This document shows positions 9,343 through 18,275 of a stretch of 64,000 nt of DNA, piece after piece. The notes below the pieces were generated by a model, which made no database searches, was not told where the DNA came from, and saw only the letters and a program-made list of their open reading frames with translations. This DNA is from Pseudomonas sp. L5B5 (GTDB lineage Bacteria > Pseudomonadota > Gammaproteobacteria > Pseudomonadales > Pseudomonadaceae). The stretch spans positions 868,001 to 932,000 of the forward strand of contig NZ_CP084742.1 of the NCBI RefSeq assembly GCF_020520285.1. The letters are read 5' to 3'. How positions within the stretch are numbered: position 1 is the first letter of the stretch; each line of letters opens with the position of its first letter. The position numbers were made by a program, and so were the translations under genes.

Positions 9343-12300
9343 CTACAGGGCTTGATCGGCAGCATCTCGCGCTTGCCCCATGCTGCTCTGGCCATGCTGG
9401 ACCAATTTTCGCCCGGACAGTTTGCGCAGGCCGACATAGAACACCGGCGTCAGGAACAGGCCGAACAGCGTCACGCCGATCATCCCCGCAAGCACCGTCA
9501 CCCCGGTGATTGAACGCACCTCTGCACCGGCGCCATGGGAGAACACCAGGGGAATGGTCCCGGCGATGAAGGCGATCGAAGTCATGACGATCGGACGCAA
9601 GCGCAAGCGGCACGCCTCCAGGGCGGCCTCGACCACTCCGCGCCCCTGGAACTCCAACTCCCGGGCGAACTCGACGATCAGGATCGCGTTCTTGCAGGCC
9701 AGTCCCATCAGCACCACGAGCCCCACCTGTACGAAGGTATTGTTGTCACCGCCGAACACTTTCACCCCGAACAAAGCCGAGAGCACGCACATGGGCACGA
9801 TCAGGATCACCGCCAGTGGCAAGGTCCAGGATTCGTACAGGGCTGCCAGCACCAGAAACGCCAGGAGAATCGCCACCGGAAACACGACCAATGCGGCCTT
9901 GCCCTGGGTGGACTCCTGGAAGCTCATGTCGCTCCATTCGAAATCGAAGCCGTTGGGTAATACTTGCTTGGCCACCTCGGAGATCTTGTCCATCGCCTGC
10001 GCCGAAGACAGCCGCCCTGGATCGGCTTCGCCCGAGAAGTCTGCCGCCGGATAGCCGTTGTAGCGCAGGACTGGATCGGGACCGTAGGTCTGGCTGATCC
10101 TGGTCATCGAGGCGATCGGCACCATCTCCCCCCGCTCGTTGCGCGTCTGCAGGTTGCCGATGTCCTCGACGCGCTTACGAAAGTCGCCTTCGGCCTGGGC
10201 ATATACGCGCCAGGTACGGCCAAACAGGTTGAAGTCGTTGACATAGCTGGAGCCCAGGTACACCTGCAGCGTCTGGAACAGGTCCGCCAGTGCCACGCCC
10301 TGGGCCTTGGCCTTGATGCGATCGACCTCGACATCGATCTGCGGCACGTTGGACTGGTAGCCCGAGAACGGAAAGCCCATGCCCGTCTCTTTCATCAGTG
10401 CGCCCTGCAACGCTGCGGTGGCTTGCAGCAAGGCGCCATAACCGGCGCCGGAGCGATCCTGGACGAACATCGAATAACCGGCGCCGGTACCCAGGCCAAG
10501 GATCGGCGGCGGGTTCATCACGAAAGCCATGCCTTCCTGTAGGCCATTCATCCTGGCCTGGATATCACCCATGATTTGCTTGGCGCTGCGTTGGCGCTCG
10601 TTGAACGGCTTGAGGATCACATAAGCCACCGCGTAGTTCGGGGTGTTGTTCTGCTGGATCGGGTTGAAGCCGGCGAACGTGAGTACATGGTCGACGCCCT
10701 CGATAGCCAGGGCAGCCCGGCCCAGTTCGTTGACTACCGCATCCGAGCGACTGATGGAGCTGCCCTCCGGGAGCTTCACCACTCCCACCAGGAAGAGCTT
10801 GTCCTGGGTCGGAATGAAGCCCCGGGGTACGTTATCGAACAAGAGGCCTGTACCCGCCAACAGCACCCCATAAACCATAAACGCCGCCCCGCGCCGCTTG
10901 AGGATGCGTGACACGGCCCCTTGGTAGCGGTTGGAACTGGCGTCGAAAAACCGATTGAATGGCGCGAACAACCAGCCGAAGGCACGGTCGAGCCCTCGTG
11001 ACAGCGCATCCTTGGGCGCATCGTGCCCACGCAGGAGCATGGCCGCGAGCGCTGGCGACAACGTCAGCGAGTTGATCGCCGAGATCACTGTGGAAATGGC
11101 GATGGTCACGGCGAATTGCTTGTAGAACGTGCCGGTGACCCCGCTTAAAAAGGCCATGGGTACGAATACCGCGCACAGCACCAGGGCGATCGCGACTATT
11201 GGTCCGGACACTTCCTTCATCGCCTGATGCGCGGCAGCCAAGGGCGCAAGGCCCTCGCCAATGTTGCGCTCGACGTTCTCGACGACCACGATGGCATCGT
11301 CCACCACGATGCCGATCGCCAAGACCAGACCGAACAAGGTCAAGGTGTTGATCGAGAAGCCCAGTACATGCAACACCGCGAACGTGCCGATCACCGACAC
11401 GGGCACCGCTATCAACGGGATGATCGAGGCGCGCCAGGTCTGCAGGAACAGGATCACCACCAGCACCACCAGCACGATCGCCTCGACCAGCGTTTTGACC
11501 ACCGCGTCGATGGCTTCGCGCACGAAAATCGTCGCATCGTAGTCCGACCGGTAGTCCATGCCGGGGGGAAAGCTTTTCTTCAGCTCATCCATCTTGGCGA
11601 TCACGTCGCTGCGCACATCCAGCAGGTTGGCGCCCGGGGCCTGGAACACGCCGATGACCGGCGCCTCCTTGCCGTCAAGCCGGGTGCGAAGCGTGTAATC
11701 ACTGGCCCCCAGCTCGATACGCGAGACATCGGCCAGGCGCACGACCTCACCGTTCGGACCAGTCTTGAGCACGATATCGCCGAACTCGGCGGGTGTGCGC
11801 AGACGGCCCTGGGCGTTGATCGCAATCAGGAAATCGCTGCCGTCCCGCACGGGCTCGGCACCGAGCTGACCCGCTGAAACCTGCAGGTTCTGATCCTGAA
11901 TCGCACGTACTACATCACCTGCGGTCAGGGCACGGGAGGCGACCTTGGCTGGATCGAGCCAGACACGCATCGCGTAATCGCCGCTGCCGAAGAAACGCAC
12001 CTGGCCGACGCCCGGGATACGGGACAGCTGATCCTTGATCTTGATGTTGGCGTAGTTGCGCAGGTACAAGCCGTCGTAACGTCCGTCCGGGGAGATCGGT
12101 GTGATCATCAAGGCGAAGCTCGGTGACTGCTTCTGCGTGGTCACGCCCAGTGCCACCACTGCCGCAGGCAAGCGCGATTGGGCCTGGGCGACACGGTTCT
12201 GTACGTCCACTTGGGCCTTGTTGGGATCGGTACCAGGCTCGAAGGTGATCGTCATCATCATGACGCCATCGGAGCCGGCCACCGACTTCATGTACATCAT

Positions 12301-12528
12301 GTCCTCGACGCCATTGATCTGTTCTTCCAGCGGTGCCGCGACAGTCTCGGCGATCACCTTGGGGTTGGCGCCGGGATAGGTGGCGGTGACGACCACCGTC
12401 GGTGGTACCACCTCGGGGTATTCACTGACCGGCAAGAGCGGGATGGCGATGAGGCCCACCAGGGAGATGACGATGGACAGCACCGCGGCGAAGATCGGGC
12501 GCTCGATGAAGAATCTGGAGAAATTCAT
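9343..12528 (-). CDS. RND efflux pump inner-membrane permease, MexF-like (HAE1)
   Basis: A 1061-residue trimeric proton-driven exporter of the resistance-nodulation-division family. It shows the family start MNFSRFFIERPIFAAVLS, twelve membrane segments, two large periplasmic loops, the TM4 proton-relay aspartates in GIVVDDAIVVVENVE, and the TM10 lysine in GLACKNAILIVEFA. Similarity by eye is highest to MexF, a chloramphenicol/quinolone/diaminopyrimidine pump. AGGAGG lies 6 nt before the ATG at 12528; an in-frame GTG further upstream overlaps that site and is rejected. It lies directly downstream of its adaptor gene (11-bp gap). No outer-membrane channel gene is adjacent. Confidence 0.93.
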   Translation of the reverse strand: MNFSRFFIERPIFAAVLSIVISLVGLIAIPLLPVSEYPEVVPPTVVVTATYPGANPKVIAETVAAPLEEQINGVEDMMYMKSVAGSDGVMMMTITFEPGTDPNKAQVDVQNRVAQAQSRLPAAVVALGVTTQKQSPSFALMITPISPDGRYDGLYLRNYANIKIKDQLSRIPGVGQVRFFGSGDYAMRVWLDPAKVASRALTAGDVVRAIQDQNLQVSAGQLGAEPVRDGSDFLIAINAQGRLRTPAEFGDIVLKTGPNGEVVRLADVSRIELGASDYTLRTRLDGKEAPVIGVFQAPGANLLDVRSDVIAKMDELKKSFPPGMDYRSDYDATIFVREAIDAVVKTLVEAIVLVVLVVILFLQTWRASIIPLIAVPVSVIGTFAVLHVLGFSINTLTLFGLVLAIGIVVDDAIVVVENVERNIGEGLAPLAAAHQAMKEVSGPIVAIALVLCAVFVPMAFLSGVTGTFYKQFAVTIAISTVISAINSLTLSPALAAMLLRGHDAPKDALSRGLDRAFGWLFAPFNRFFDASSNRYQGAVSRILKRRGAAFMVYGVLLAGTGLLFDNVPRGFIPTQDKLFLVGVVKLPEGSSISRSDAVVNELGRAALAIEGVDHVLTFAGFNPIQQNNTPNYAVAYVILKPFNERQRSAKQIMGDIQARMNGLQEGMAFVMNPPPILGLGTGAGYSMFVQDRSGAGYGALLQATAALQGALMKETGMGFPFSGYQSNVPQIDVEVDRIKAKAQGVALADLFQTLQVYLGSSYVNDFNLFGRTWRVYAQAEGDFRKRVEDIGNLQTRNERGEMVPIASMTRISQTYGPDPVLRYNGYPAADFSGEADPGRLSSAQAMDKISEVAKQVLPNGFDFEWSDMSFQESTQGKAALVVFPVAILLAFLVLAALYESWTLPLAVILIVPMCVLSALFGVKVFGGDNNTFVQVGLVVLMGLACKNAILIVEFARELEFQGRGVVEAALEACRLRLRPIVMTSIAFIAGTIPLVFSHGAGAEVRSITGVTVLAGMIGVTLFGLFLTPVFYVGLRKLSGRKLVQHGQSSMGQARDAADQAL

Positions 12529-12539
12529 GGGTGCCCTCC

Positions 12540-13715
12540 TCACTTCGCCGTGATCGAAGCGGCGGCGCCCATCGGCACGTCGCTGGCATCCACCGGCGCG
12601 CCCGGGAAATAGATCTTCTGCAGGCCGCCAACGATGACCCGGTCATCCTTCGTGAGACCAGCCTGCACGATGCGCAGGCCGTCGGCGAAACCGCCGAGCG
12701 TGACGTCCTTGCGCAGCGCCTCGTTCTTCGCCCCCACCACATAGACGTACTTGCGGTCCTGATCGGTGAGGATGGCCTTGTCATCGATCAGCATGGCGCT
12801 GAACTCGGCGCTTCCTTGAAGCTGTACCCGGGCGTACAGGCCGGGAATCAACAGGCGCTGGGGGTTGGCCACCACCGCGCGCAAGACAATGGTGCCAGTG
12901 GCGGAGTCGATCTGGTTGTTGACGAAATCAACCACCCCTAGGTGGGGAAAACCGCTGTCGCTGGCCAAGCCGATGCGCACCGGGTTGGCCGCGTTGCTCC
13001 GCTGGCCGGCGCGGGCCAGGACCATGTAGCGCAGGTAGCTCTGCTCGTCCGGCTGGAAGTAGATGTAGAGCGGGTCCTGGGAAACCACGCTGGTCAACAC
13101 GCTCTGGTCGGCCTGGACCAGGTTGCCAACCGTCAGCATGGCACGGCCGATCCGCCCGGCGATGGGCGCACGCACCTCGGTGAAACCCAGATCGAGCTGG
13201 GCAATGGCCAGTGCCGCTTCTGCTGCACGCACATCCGCAGCGCCCTGGGTCGAAGCGGCACGACGGGTATCGAACAGCTCGCGCGAAATCGCATTGACCG
13301 CAACCAGCACCTGCGCCCGCTGCTCTTGTACCCGTGCCAACTCTGCCGTCGCACGGGCACGGGCAAGCTGCGCCAGTGCATTGTCATAGGAGGCCTTGTA
13401 CGGCCGCGGATCGATCCCGAAGAGCAGATCTCCGGGCTTGACCTCGTCACCTTCCTTGAATGCGATGCGCTCTATGTAGCCACTGACCCGCGCTCGCACC
13501 TCGACCGCATCGGTGGCGGCAACGCGTCCGCTGAATTCGTCCCACTGGCGCACCGGCTTGACCAGCACCTGGGCCGCGCTGACCTGGGCCGCCGTGGGGG
13601 CCACTGCTGGAACGCTGTCGTCGCCGCACGCCGTCAGCGCCGCTGCGATCGAGGCGATGACAACCAGGGAAGATCCCGGCCCCAATGAAGTCCAATATCG
13701 CTTTAGGTCAGGCAC
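12540..13715 (-). CDS. RND efflux periplasmic adaptor lipoprotein, MexE-like
   Basis: Membrane fusion protein linking the RND permease to an outer-membrane channel. An N-terminal signal ends in the lipobox LTAC followed by GDDS. Then come a biotinyl-lipoyl half motif (VSGYIERIAFKEGDEV), a coiled-coil hairpin (about residues 90-160), the second lipoyl half (LGFTEVRAPIAGRIG) and a beta-barrel. Start choice: AAGGAG abuts an ATG at 13721 with no spacing but lies 6 nt before a GTG at 13715, so the GTG is preferred. Homology does not extend further upstream. The permease gene follows 11 bp later. Confidence 0.92.
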   Translation of the reverse strand: MPDLKRYWTSLGPGSSLVVIASIAAALTACGDDSVPAVAPTAAQVSAAQVLVKPVRQWDEFSGRVAATDAVEVRARVSGYIERIAFKEGDEVKPGDLLFGIDPRPYKASYDNALAQLARARATAELARVQEQRAQVLVAVNAISRELFDTRRAASTQGAADVRAAEAALAIAQLDLGFTEVRAPIAGRIGRAMLTVGNLVQADQSVLTSVVSQDPLYIYFQPDEQSYLRYMVLARAGQRSNAANPVRIGLASDSGFPHLGVVDFVNNQIDSATGTIVLRAVVANPQRLLIPGLYARVQLQGSAEFSAMLIDDKAILTDQDRKYVYVVGAKNEALRKDVTLGGFADGLRIVQAGLTKDDRVIVGGLQKIYFPGAPVDASDVPMGAAASITAK

Positions 13716-14124
13716 AACCATCTCCTTTGGCTGATTTCGGAGCACGCCTGACCCTGCGTCGGCATCAGTAGATGCAACGTTGCTGCAAGACACAGGCAGG
13801 AATCGAAATCGAAAGAGGGAATGAAAACAAGCGGCGCAGGACGCAACTCGCACAATTCAAACGCCGGACTGCTGGCTTCAGCAGGCCCGCCGTGGCTTTC
13901 GGCAGGTGCACGATGCCATTCGGATCTTGGGGAGGGTTACATCGATTCCACGAAAGCCGTGCCCGATCCTGCGAGCGGATGCAGGAGCGACCCTACTGCC
14001 TGGCTTGGCCACGGAGATGCCATGGACAGCAGGCTGCGTCGCTCCCGGGCGAGAGGGGCCAACCTGATTGAGAGGCGAGTCCGGGCATGGCGCGGGTTCG
14101 TCGCTGCCTGGCAAGAGGCTGGAT
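13716..14124. other. Intergenic region upstream of the RND operon
   Basis: About 400 bp of promoter-side sequence for the pump operon. Open frames exist on the plus strand but have arginine/serine-rich shadow-like composition and no family resemblance. No repeat or clear operator was recognised. Confidence 0.5.
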
Positions 14125-14384
14125 ATGAAAGAACCACGGGTTTGCGAAAAAAAACCTGGCTTTTCGCTGCTGGCGCTGGTGTTGCTTTAGTGGATCGCAC
14201 TGCCTATCTTGCCGTTCCTCGAGATCCCCCATAAGACCCTGGTCATTCCGGCCCTGGCGCTGTTCGGGGAACTGCTGACCCTGGCGGTCATCGCCATCCT
14301 CGGCAAGGAACACCGGGAAAGATCAAGCACGGGGACCGGCGGTGGCTACACCGGCCGGGCAGCGACCACAACGACAACGGATGA
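14125..14384 (+). pseudogene. Decayed small membrane protein gene (transporter-suffix-like)
   Basis: The frame starts MKEPRVCEKKPGFSLLALVLL with AAGAGG upstream, hits an in-frame TAG at 14188-14190, then continues WIALPILPFLEIPHK and a second hydrophobic segment to GKEHRER. There one base appears lost; the next frame reads IKHGDRRWLHRPGSDHNDNG and stops at 14382-14384. Two helices followed by GKE...RIK resemble the short transporter-suffix-domain proteins common in Pseudomonas; this assignment is from memory and weak. Two lesions in so short a gene argue for real decay. Confidence 0.45.
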
Positions 14385-14396
14385 GACGAGAACGTC

Positions 14397-14705
14397 ATGA
14401 ACCATGCCCCAGCCCTCGATGCCCGTGAGGTTTGCCAACGGTTGCGGGAAGCCGCCCTGGGCATCCACCGGCTACGCAAGATCGGCCAGCAGCGCATTGG
14501 CGAGCCGGTCAAGGTGGACATCGACGGTTGGCGCCTGGAACTGGAATTCGATGACGGCCGCTTGCTGCATTGCCAGAACTGCCGAGCCCCCGAAGGGCAG
14601 CGTTGGCAGCTGGACACCCGGCAACGCTTCGGCACCGATCCGGTCAGCCTGCTCAGCACCTGGGAACTGGCCCAGATCGAACACCTGCTGGGTATCGCAG
14701 GCTGA
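14397..14705 (+). CDS. DUF7693-type small hypothetical protein
   Basis: A 102-residue soluble protein, recognised as the Pseudomonas-restricted family with the pattern AREVCQRLREAALG, VDIDGWRLELEFDDG, two cysteines in LHCQNCRAPEG, and the C-terminal RFGTDPVSLLSTWELAQIEHLL. The function is unknown. The paired cysteines are conserved as far as I recall and could bind metal. It starts 12 bp after the decayed membrane gene, and its stop nearly abuts the convergent lipoprotein gene. Confidence 0.75.
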   Translation: MNHAPALDAREVCQRLREAALGIHRLRKIGQQRIGEPVKVDIDGWRLELEFDDGRLLHCQNCRAPEGQRWQLDTRQRFGTDPVSLLSTWELAQIEHLLGIAG

Positions 14706-14715
14706 CCTCAGCAGG

Positions 14716-15057
14716 CTAGAGGCATTCCTGGGCGGCCTGTTCGAATTTCGAGGGGGCAAAGCTCGACGCCAGCAAATGGCGCTCATACAGGAAGACCTTG
14801 CCGCCATGGGGCGCCTTGTAGGCCTCCAGCACATTGTTGGCCGCCACTTTGCTGGACACCACGATCCGGTAGCTGCGCTGGGTCTGGGAAACCGTCGGCG
14901 TCAGCGATTGATCGCGCAGCTTGGGCACCACGCAATCGGCGTATTCGGCGGGAGTCTTGCTTGTCTGCATGACCAGGCTCGGGTCGTTCGGCGCCGAGGC
15001 GCAGGCGCCCAGCAACAGGGAGGCAAGGGTCAAGGCAGCAACGGATGAAGCACGCAT
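14716..15057 (-). CDS. Small hypothetical lipoprotein
   Basis: 113 residues with a short signal peptide and the lipobox LLGAC (Cys19), so a lipid-anchored envelope protein. The mature part has a pair of cysteines (in YADCVVPKL and AAQECL) that could form a disulfide, and a strand-rich middle. It resembles hypothetical Pseudomonas lipoproteins; no function is known. It is monocistronic. Confidence 0.75.
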   Translation of the reverse strand: MRASSVAALTLASLLLGACASAPNDPSLVMQTSKTPAEYADCVVPKLRDQSLTPTVSQTQRSYRIVVSSKVAANNVLEAYKAPHGGKVFLYERHLLASSFAPSKFEQAAQECL

Positions 15058-15306
15058 CGGTGAAATCCTGGAAAAAGGTCGGGTTCGTTGCGCAGCGGTT
15101 CGGCGTCACGGGCGCTGCCGCTGCGTTCATCAATGGACTCCAGATGCCGGGCTTGGGAGGGTGGCATCTGCGACGGCGGCGATTCTCGCTGGTCAGCGGG
15201 CAAAGCAGAATAGGCGTTTCTTGATTGTCACTATCACTTGAACCGATAGTTGCGCCACGTGCAGACTGCCTGGCAGCCCGACTACAACTAGAAAAGGAAA
15301 TCTCTC

Positions 15307-15543
15307 GTGCGAACTTTTGACCTGATCCGTGATGCCGTCCTCCCCGAATTTCGTGAGCGTGTGGCCGACTACCTGATCGATTACGAAACCGCGCTGGGTG
15401 ACAGCAGCACCGATCCCGAGGCTCGGCGCGCCGTTGCCTACCAGTTGCGCGGCTATCTGCGCGGGTTGAACACCACGCGGGTACTGGGCATGGCCGATTG
15501 GGAAGAGCTGGACCGGCGGGTGCTGTCCACCTGGCTGAGCTAG
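15307..15543 (+). CDS. Small hypothetical protein
   Basis: 78 residues, predicted all-helical and acidic, soluble. The GTG start at 15307 is supported by AAGGAA about 8 nt upstream; there is no ATG alternative. The family is not recognised. The charged pattern (DPEARRAVAYQLRGYLRGL) and normal codon usage suggest a genuine gene. Confidence 0.6.
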   Translation: MRTFDLIRDAVLPEFRERVADYLIDYETALGDSSTDPEARRAVAYQLRGYLRGLNTTRVLGMADWEELDRRVLSTWLS

Positions 15544-15603
15544 CCAAGGGCCGCCAGCGCAGCGGCGCAGGTTGCACACCGCTGCGTCATGGCCGGAGGC
15601 CGA

Positions 15604-16038
15604 CTAGGCCTGGGCCTTGCTGGCGACCAGGTAGGCACCCAGGCGCCGGCCCATCTCCTCGCCCAGGGCCTGCAACCCGCTCAGGGGCCGCACCATCACC
15701 TCGAACTCGACGATCTTGCCCTGCTCATCGAAGCGGATCATGTCGATCCCCTTGATCTGCCGGTCGCCAACCCGCGCACTGAATTCCAGCACCACGTCCA
15801 AGCCATCGGCCGTGGCCAGTTGCCGGTGGTAGGCGAAGTCCTGGAAGACCTCCAGCACGGTGCCCAGGATGGTCGCCACCAGCGGCGCCCCGGGATAGGC
15901 CGCATGGGCCATGGGCGAGCGAAACACCACGGCGGCATCGAGCAAATCAGGCAGGCCTCCCAGGTCCTGCTGCGCGATCATGGCGTGCCAGCGTTGCAGG
16001 GAAACGTCGGCCTGGGGCTGCAGTTTCAATTCGGACAT
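15604..16038 (-). CDS. SnoaL-like / NTF2-fold protein
   Basis: A 144-residue cone-shaped NTF2-like protein: helix QRWHAMIAQQDL, then strands with VVFRSPMAHAAYPG, FAYHRQLATADG and IKGIDMIRFDEQGKIVEFEVMVRPL. Members are small isomerases, hydrolases or ligand-binding proteins. No catalytic residue can be assigned. The start at 16038 has AGGAG 7 nt upstream; the longer frame to 16095 lacks a ribosome site. It follows the SGNH hydrolase gene on the same strand with a 74-bp gap. Confidence 0.8.
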   Translation of the reverse strand: MSELKLQPQADVSLQRWHAMIAQQDLGGLPDLLDAAVVFRSPMAHAAYPGAPLVATILGTVLEVFQDFAYHRQLATADGLDVVLEFSARVGDRQIKGIDMIRFDEQGKIVEFEVMVRPLSGLQALGEEMGRRLGAYLVASKAQA

Positions 16039-16112
16039 CGGACTCTCCTGTTCAGCATCAAGGGTACGGCTCAGGTGCCATCCGCCCCGGTCCACCGGGA
16101 ATTGATGGCGTT

Positions 16113-16832
16113 TCAGGTGGCGGCCGGCGCGGCAAAGCGCTGACGCAGGCTATTGGCGGCCTGCTCGGCCCAGATCCGGTAGGCCGGCGCCCCGGGATGG
16201 AAGCCATCGGCGGCCAGCATCGCAGTGTCGAGCGCCATGGCGTCTGCCAGCAGGGTGACTTGGCAATGGTGGCGGCTCCATTGTTCCAGCAGATGATTGA
16301 AACGCCGGGCCCTGCTCCCCAGGTACCAGCGCAACGGCTGCGGTAAAGCGGTAAAGGCATGCAGCGGCGGCACGCAGGAAAGCAGGATCAGCCGCGCCTG
16401 GCATTGCTGTTGCAGCCGCTGGACCAGGCGTGCCAGGCATACCAACCAGTCGTCGGCAGAGATGGCGCCGATGACATCGTTGACCCCCACGCAGACCAGT
16501 ACCGCGTCGAACCCTTGGCCCCCGCTGCCCTCGAGTCTGCGCAGCAGTTGCGGGGTATCCAGGCCTGTCTGGGCCAGCAGTTGCCAGGACAAGCGGAAGT
16601 CGGCGGCCAGGTTCGCCACCAATTGACCGGCGAGGGCATCACCCTGGCGCGCCACGCCCACTCCGGCGGCGGCCGAGTCACCGATGATCAACAAGCGCAG
16701 GGGTGGCCCCTCTCCGCAGGTTCCGGAACGTTCGCCGCACGGCTCCGGCAACCTGGGGGTGACCCGGCGCACATAGAGGCCCTGGGCCAGGAGCAGCGGC
16801 CCCAGGACAATCCTGGACAGGCTTTCGATCAT
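16113..16832 (-). CDS. SGNH/GDSL hydrolase family protein
   Basis: A 239-residue esterase/lipase-like protein. The four SGNH blocks are visible: GDS in LLIIGDSAAAGVGVA, a glycine region, the GVND asparagine block (VCVGVNDVIG) and the terminal DGFHPG with the catalytic Asp-His. The hydrophobic N-terminus (LSRIVLGPLLLAQGLYV) may be an uncleaved membrane anchor. The substrate is unknown. It is divergent from the TetR gene at 16958, which may control it. Confidence 0.88.
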   Translation of the reverse strand: MIESLSRIVLGPLLLAQGLYVRRVTPRLPEPCGERSGTCGEGPPLRLLIIGDSAAAGVGVARQGDALAGQLVANLAADFRLSWQLLAQTGLDTPQLLRRLEGSGGQGFDAVLVCVGVNDVIGAISADDWLVCLARLVQRLQQQCQARLILLSCVPPLHAFTALPQPLRWYLGSRARRFNHLLEQWSRHHCQVTLLADAMALDTAMLAADGFHPGAPAYRIWAEQAANSLRQRFAAPAAT

Positions 16833-16876
16833 GATCCATGAACCCGTTGGAGATCTTGAAACGCAGGCTACGGCGC

Positions 16877-16897
16877 AATCTTATCAGCGTCAAGATT
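16877..16897. promoter_or_regulatory. Inverted repeat between SGNH and TetR genes
   Basis: AATCTT-N9-AAGATT in the 125-bp divergent spacer. Position and symmetry fit an operator for the adjacent TetR protein, but the arms are short. Confidence 0.3.
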
Positions 16898-16957
16898 CTT
16901 CGCCATGCTAAGATCCGCGCCGTTGCCATCCCTCCGTCCAGCCTTGTCGAGCCGTGC

Positions 16958-17581
16958 ATGACCAAGCATTCCCCGCGTTCGCGCGATTCCTACCACGTGG
17001 GCAACCTGGCGCCGCAATTGCTGGACGCCGCTCGATCCATGCTCGAGGAAGTGGGGCCGACCCGGCTCTCGCTGCGCGCGGTTTCAGAGCGGGTAGGCGT
17101 CAGTTCCACGGCCGCCTACCATCACTACGCCAACCGTGCGCAGTTGATCGGCAGCCTGGCCGCCCAGGGTTTTCACGAGCTGGCGGCGGTGCTGGTGCTC
17201 AAGGATCGCGATAGCAGCGGCTTGCAGAGGTTGCGCAATGCCTGCCTGAGCTACTTCAGCTTTGCCCGGGGCAACCCGGCGTTGTACCAGTTGATGTTCG
17301 GACCCGAGTTCGCCAACGGCGACATGCCCCCCGAGCTCGGCGCCGCCCGCGAGCAGGCCTTCGGCGAACTGCGGCGGATCATCGCCGGGCTGCTCGGGCA
17401 GGATGTGCAGAGTGCCGAGGTCCGCCGGGCCGCCCTGGCCGGCTGGTCCTACACCCATGGCCTGGCATCCCTGGTCATCCATGGCGTATTGGATTTCCCC
17501 CAGGGCACCACCGACGAGCGGTTCGTCGACAGTACCCTGCAGGGTCTGCAGCAGTTGCTCCAGGCCGGCAATCGCGGCTGA
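16958..17581 (+). CDS. TetR/AcrR-family regulator (WHG-domain type)
   Basis: A 207-residue repressor. The N-terminal helix-turn-helix is LRAVSERVGVSSTAAYHHYANRAQL. The C-terminal ligand domain has ARGNPALYQLMFGPEFANGD, characteristic of the WHG (TetR_C_33) group. The start MTKHSPRSRDSYHVGN at 16958 fits the family; the longer frame to 16838 overlaps the divergent promoter. The likely target is the divergent SGNH gene and itself. Confidence 0.85.
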   Translation: MTKHSPRSRDSYHVGNLAPQLLDAARSMLEEVGPTRLSLRAVSERVGVSSTAAYHHYANRAQLIGSLAAQGFHELAAVLVLKDRDSSGLQRLRNACLSYFSFARGNPALYQLMFGPEFANGDMPPELGAAREQAFGELRRIIAGLLGQDVQSAEVRRAALAGWSYTHGLASLVIHGVLDFPQGTTDERFVDSTLQGLQQLLQAGNRG

Positions 17582-17610
17582 ACCCCAGCGATCGGCGCGC
17601 ACATCCCTCC

Positions 17611-17640
17611 CGAATCGGTCTTTTCCCGACCGAATCGGTC
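17611..17640. promoter_or_regulatory. Tandem operator-like repeats CGAATCGGTC upstream of TetR gene
   Basis: CGAATCGGTC occurs at 17611-17620 and again at 17631-17640, exactly 20 bp apart. The second copy is part of the perfect odd palindrome GACCGA-A-TCGGTC (17628-17640), and the first retains CCGA-A-TCGG. The two-helical-turn spacing suits binding of two TetR dimers on one DNA face, so autoregulation of the gene at 17709 is likely. Confidence 0.6.
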
Positions 17641-17708
17641 ATTTCCGTTGAAGCCAGCGGCTATTTCTGCACAATGCGTGCAATTGAAAACTGACTCGAG
17701 GTCCACCG

Positions 17709-18275
17709 ATGCTCTTGACCCCTCAAGACGAACGACTCATCAAGGCGCTGGCCCAGGCCATCGTCGACCGTCCGCGGGCTACCCTCAAGGAACTGGCGGA
17801 ACTCGCCGGAGTGAGCAAGGCCACCCTGCATCGCTTCTGCGGCACTCGCGACAAGCTGCTGCAGGTGATGGAAGACCACGGCGAAAGCGTGCTCAACCGC
17901 ATCATCGACAGCACCGACCTGCAACACGCGGAGCCTGTTGCGGCCTTGCGTTCGCTGATCAGCGAACACCTGACCCACCGCGAGATGCTGGTGTTCCTGT
18001 TGTTCCAGTACCGCCCGGACACCATGCTCAACGACGGCGAGGACGAACGCTGGCAGTCCTATACCGACGCGCTGGATGCCTTTTTCCTGCGTGGCCAGCA
18101 ACTGGGGGTATTTCGTATCGACATCACCGCCCAAGTGTTCACCGAGCTGTTCCTGACCCTGATCTTCGGCATCGTCGATGCCGAGCGCCGTGGCCGCGCC
18201 GCCAGCGCCAACTCGGCCAACGTGGTGGAACAGATGTTCCTGCACGGCGCCATCGCCGCTACCAAGCCTGCCTGA
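17709..18275 (+). CDS. TetR/AcrR-family regulator
   Basis: A 188-residue regulator with an N-terminal helix-turn-helix (LKELAELAGVSKATLHRFCGTRDKLLQVM) and a short all-helical C-domain. It is 128 bp downstream of the preceding TetR gene, and its own leader carries tandem palindromes. No structural gene is divergently transcribed next to it, so its targets besides itself are unknown. The convergent MFS gene begins after a terminator. Confidence 0.87.
   Translation: MLLTPQDERLIKALAQAIVDRPRATLKELAELAGVSKATLHRFCGTRDKLLQVMEDHGESVLNRIIDSTDLQHAEPVAALRSLISEHLTHREMLVFLLFQYRPDTMLNDGEDERWQSYTDALDAFFLRGQQLGVFRIDITAQVFTELFLTLIFGIVDAERRGRAASANSANVVEQMFLHGAIAATKPA

Noticed and set aside
13821..14234. 137-residue plus-strand frame upstream of the decayed membrane gene
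   Set aside because: No ribosome site, shadow-like Ser/Arg/Gly composition, and its end merely overlaps the small membrane gene in another frame.
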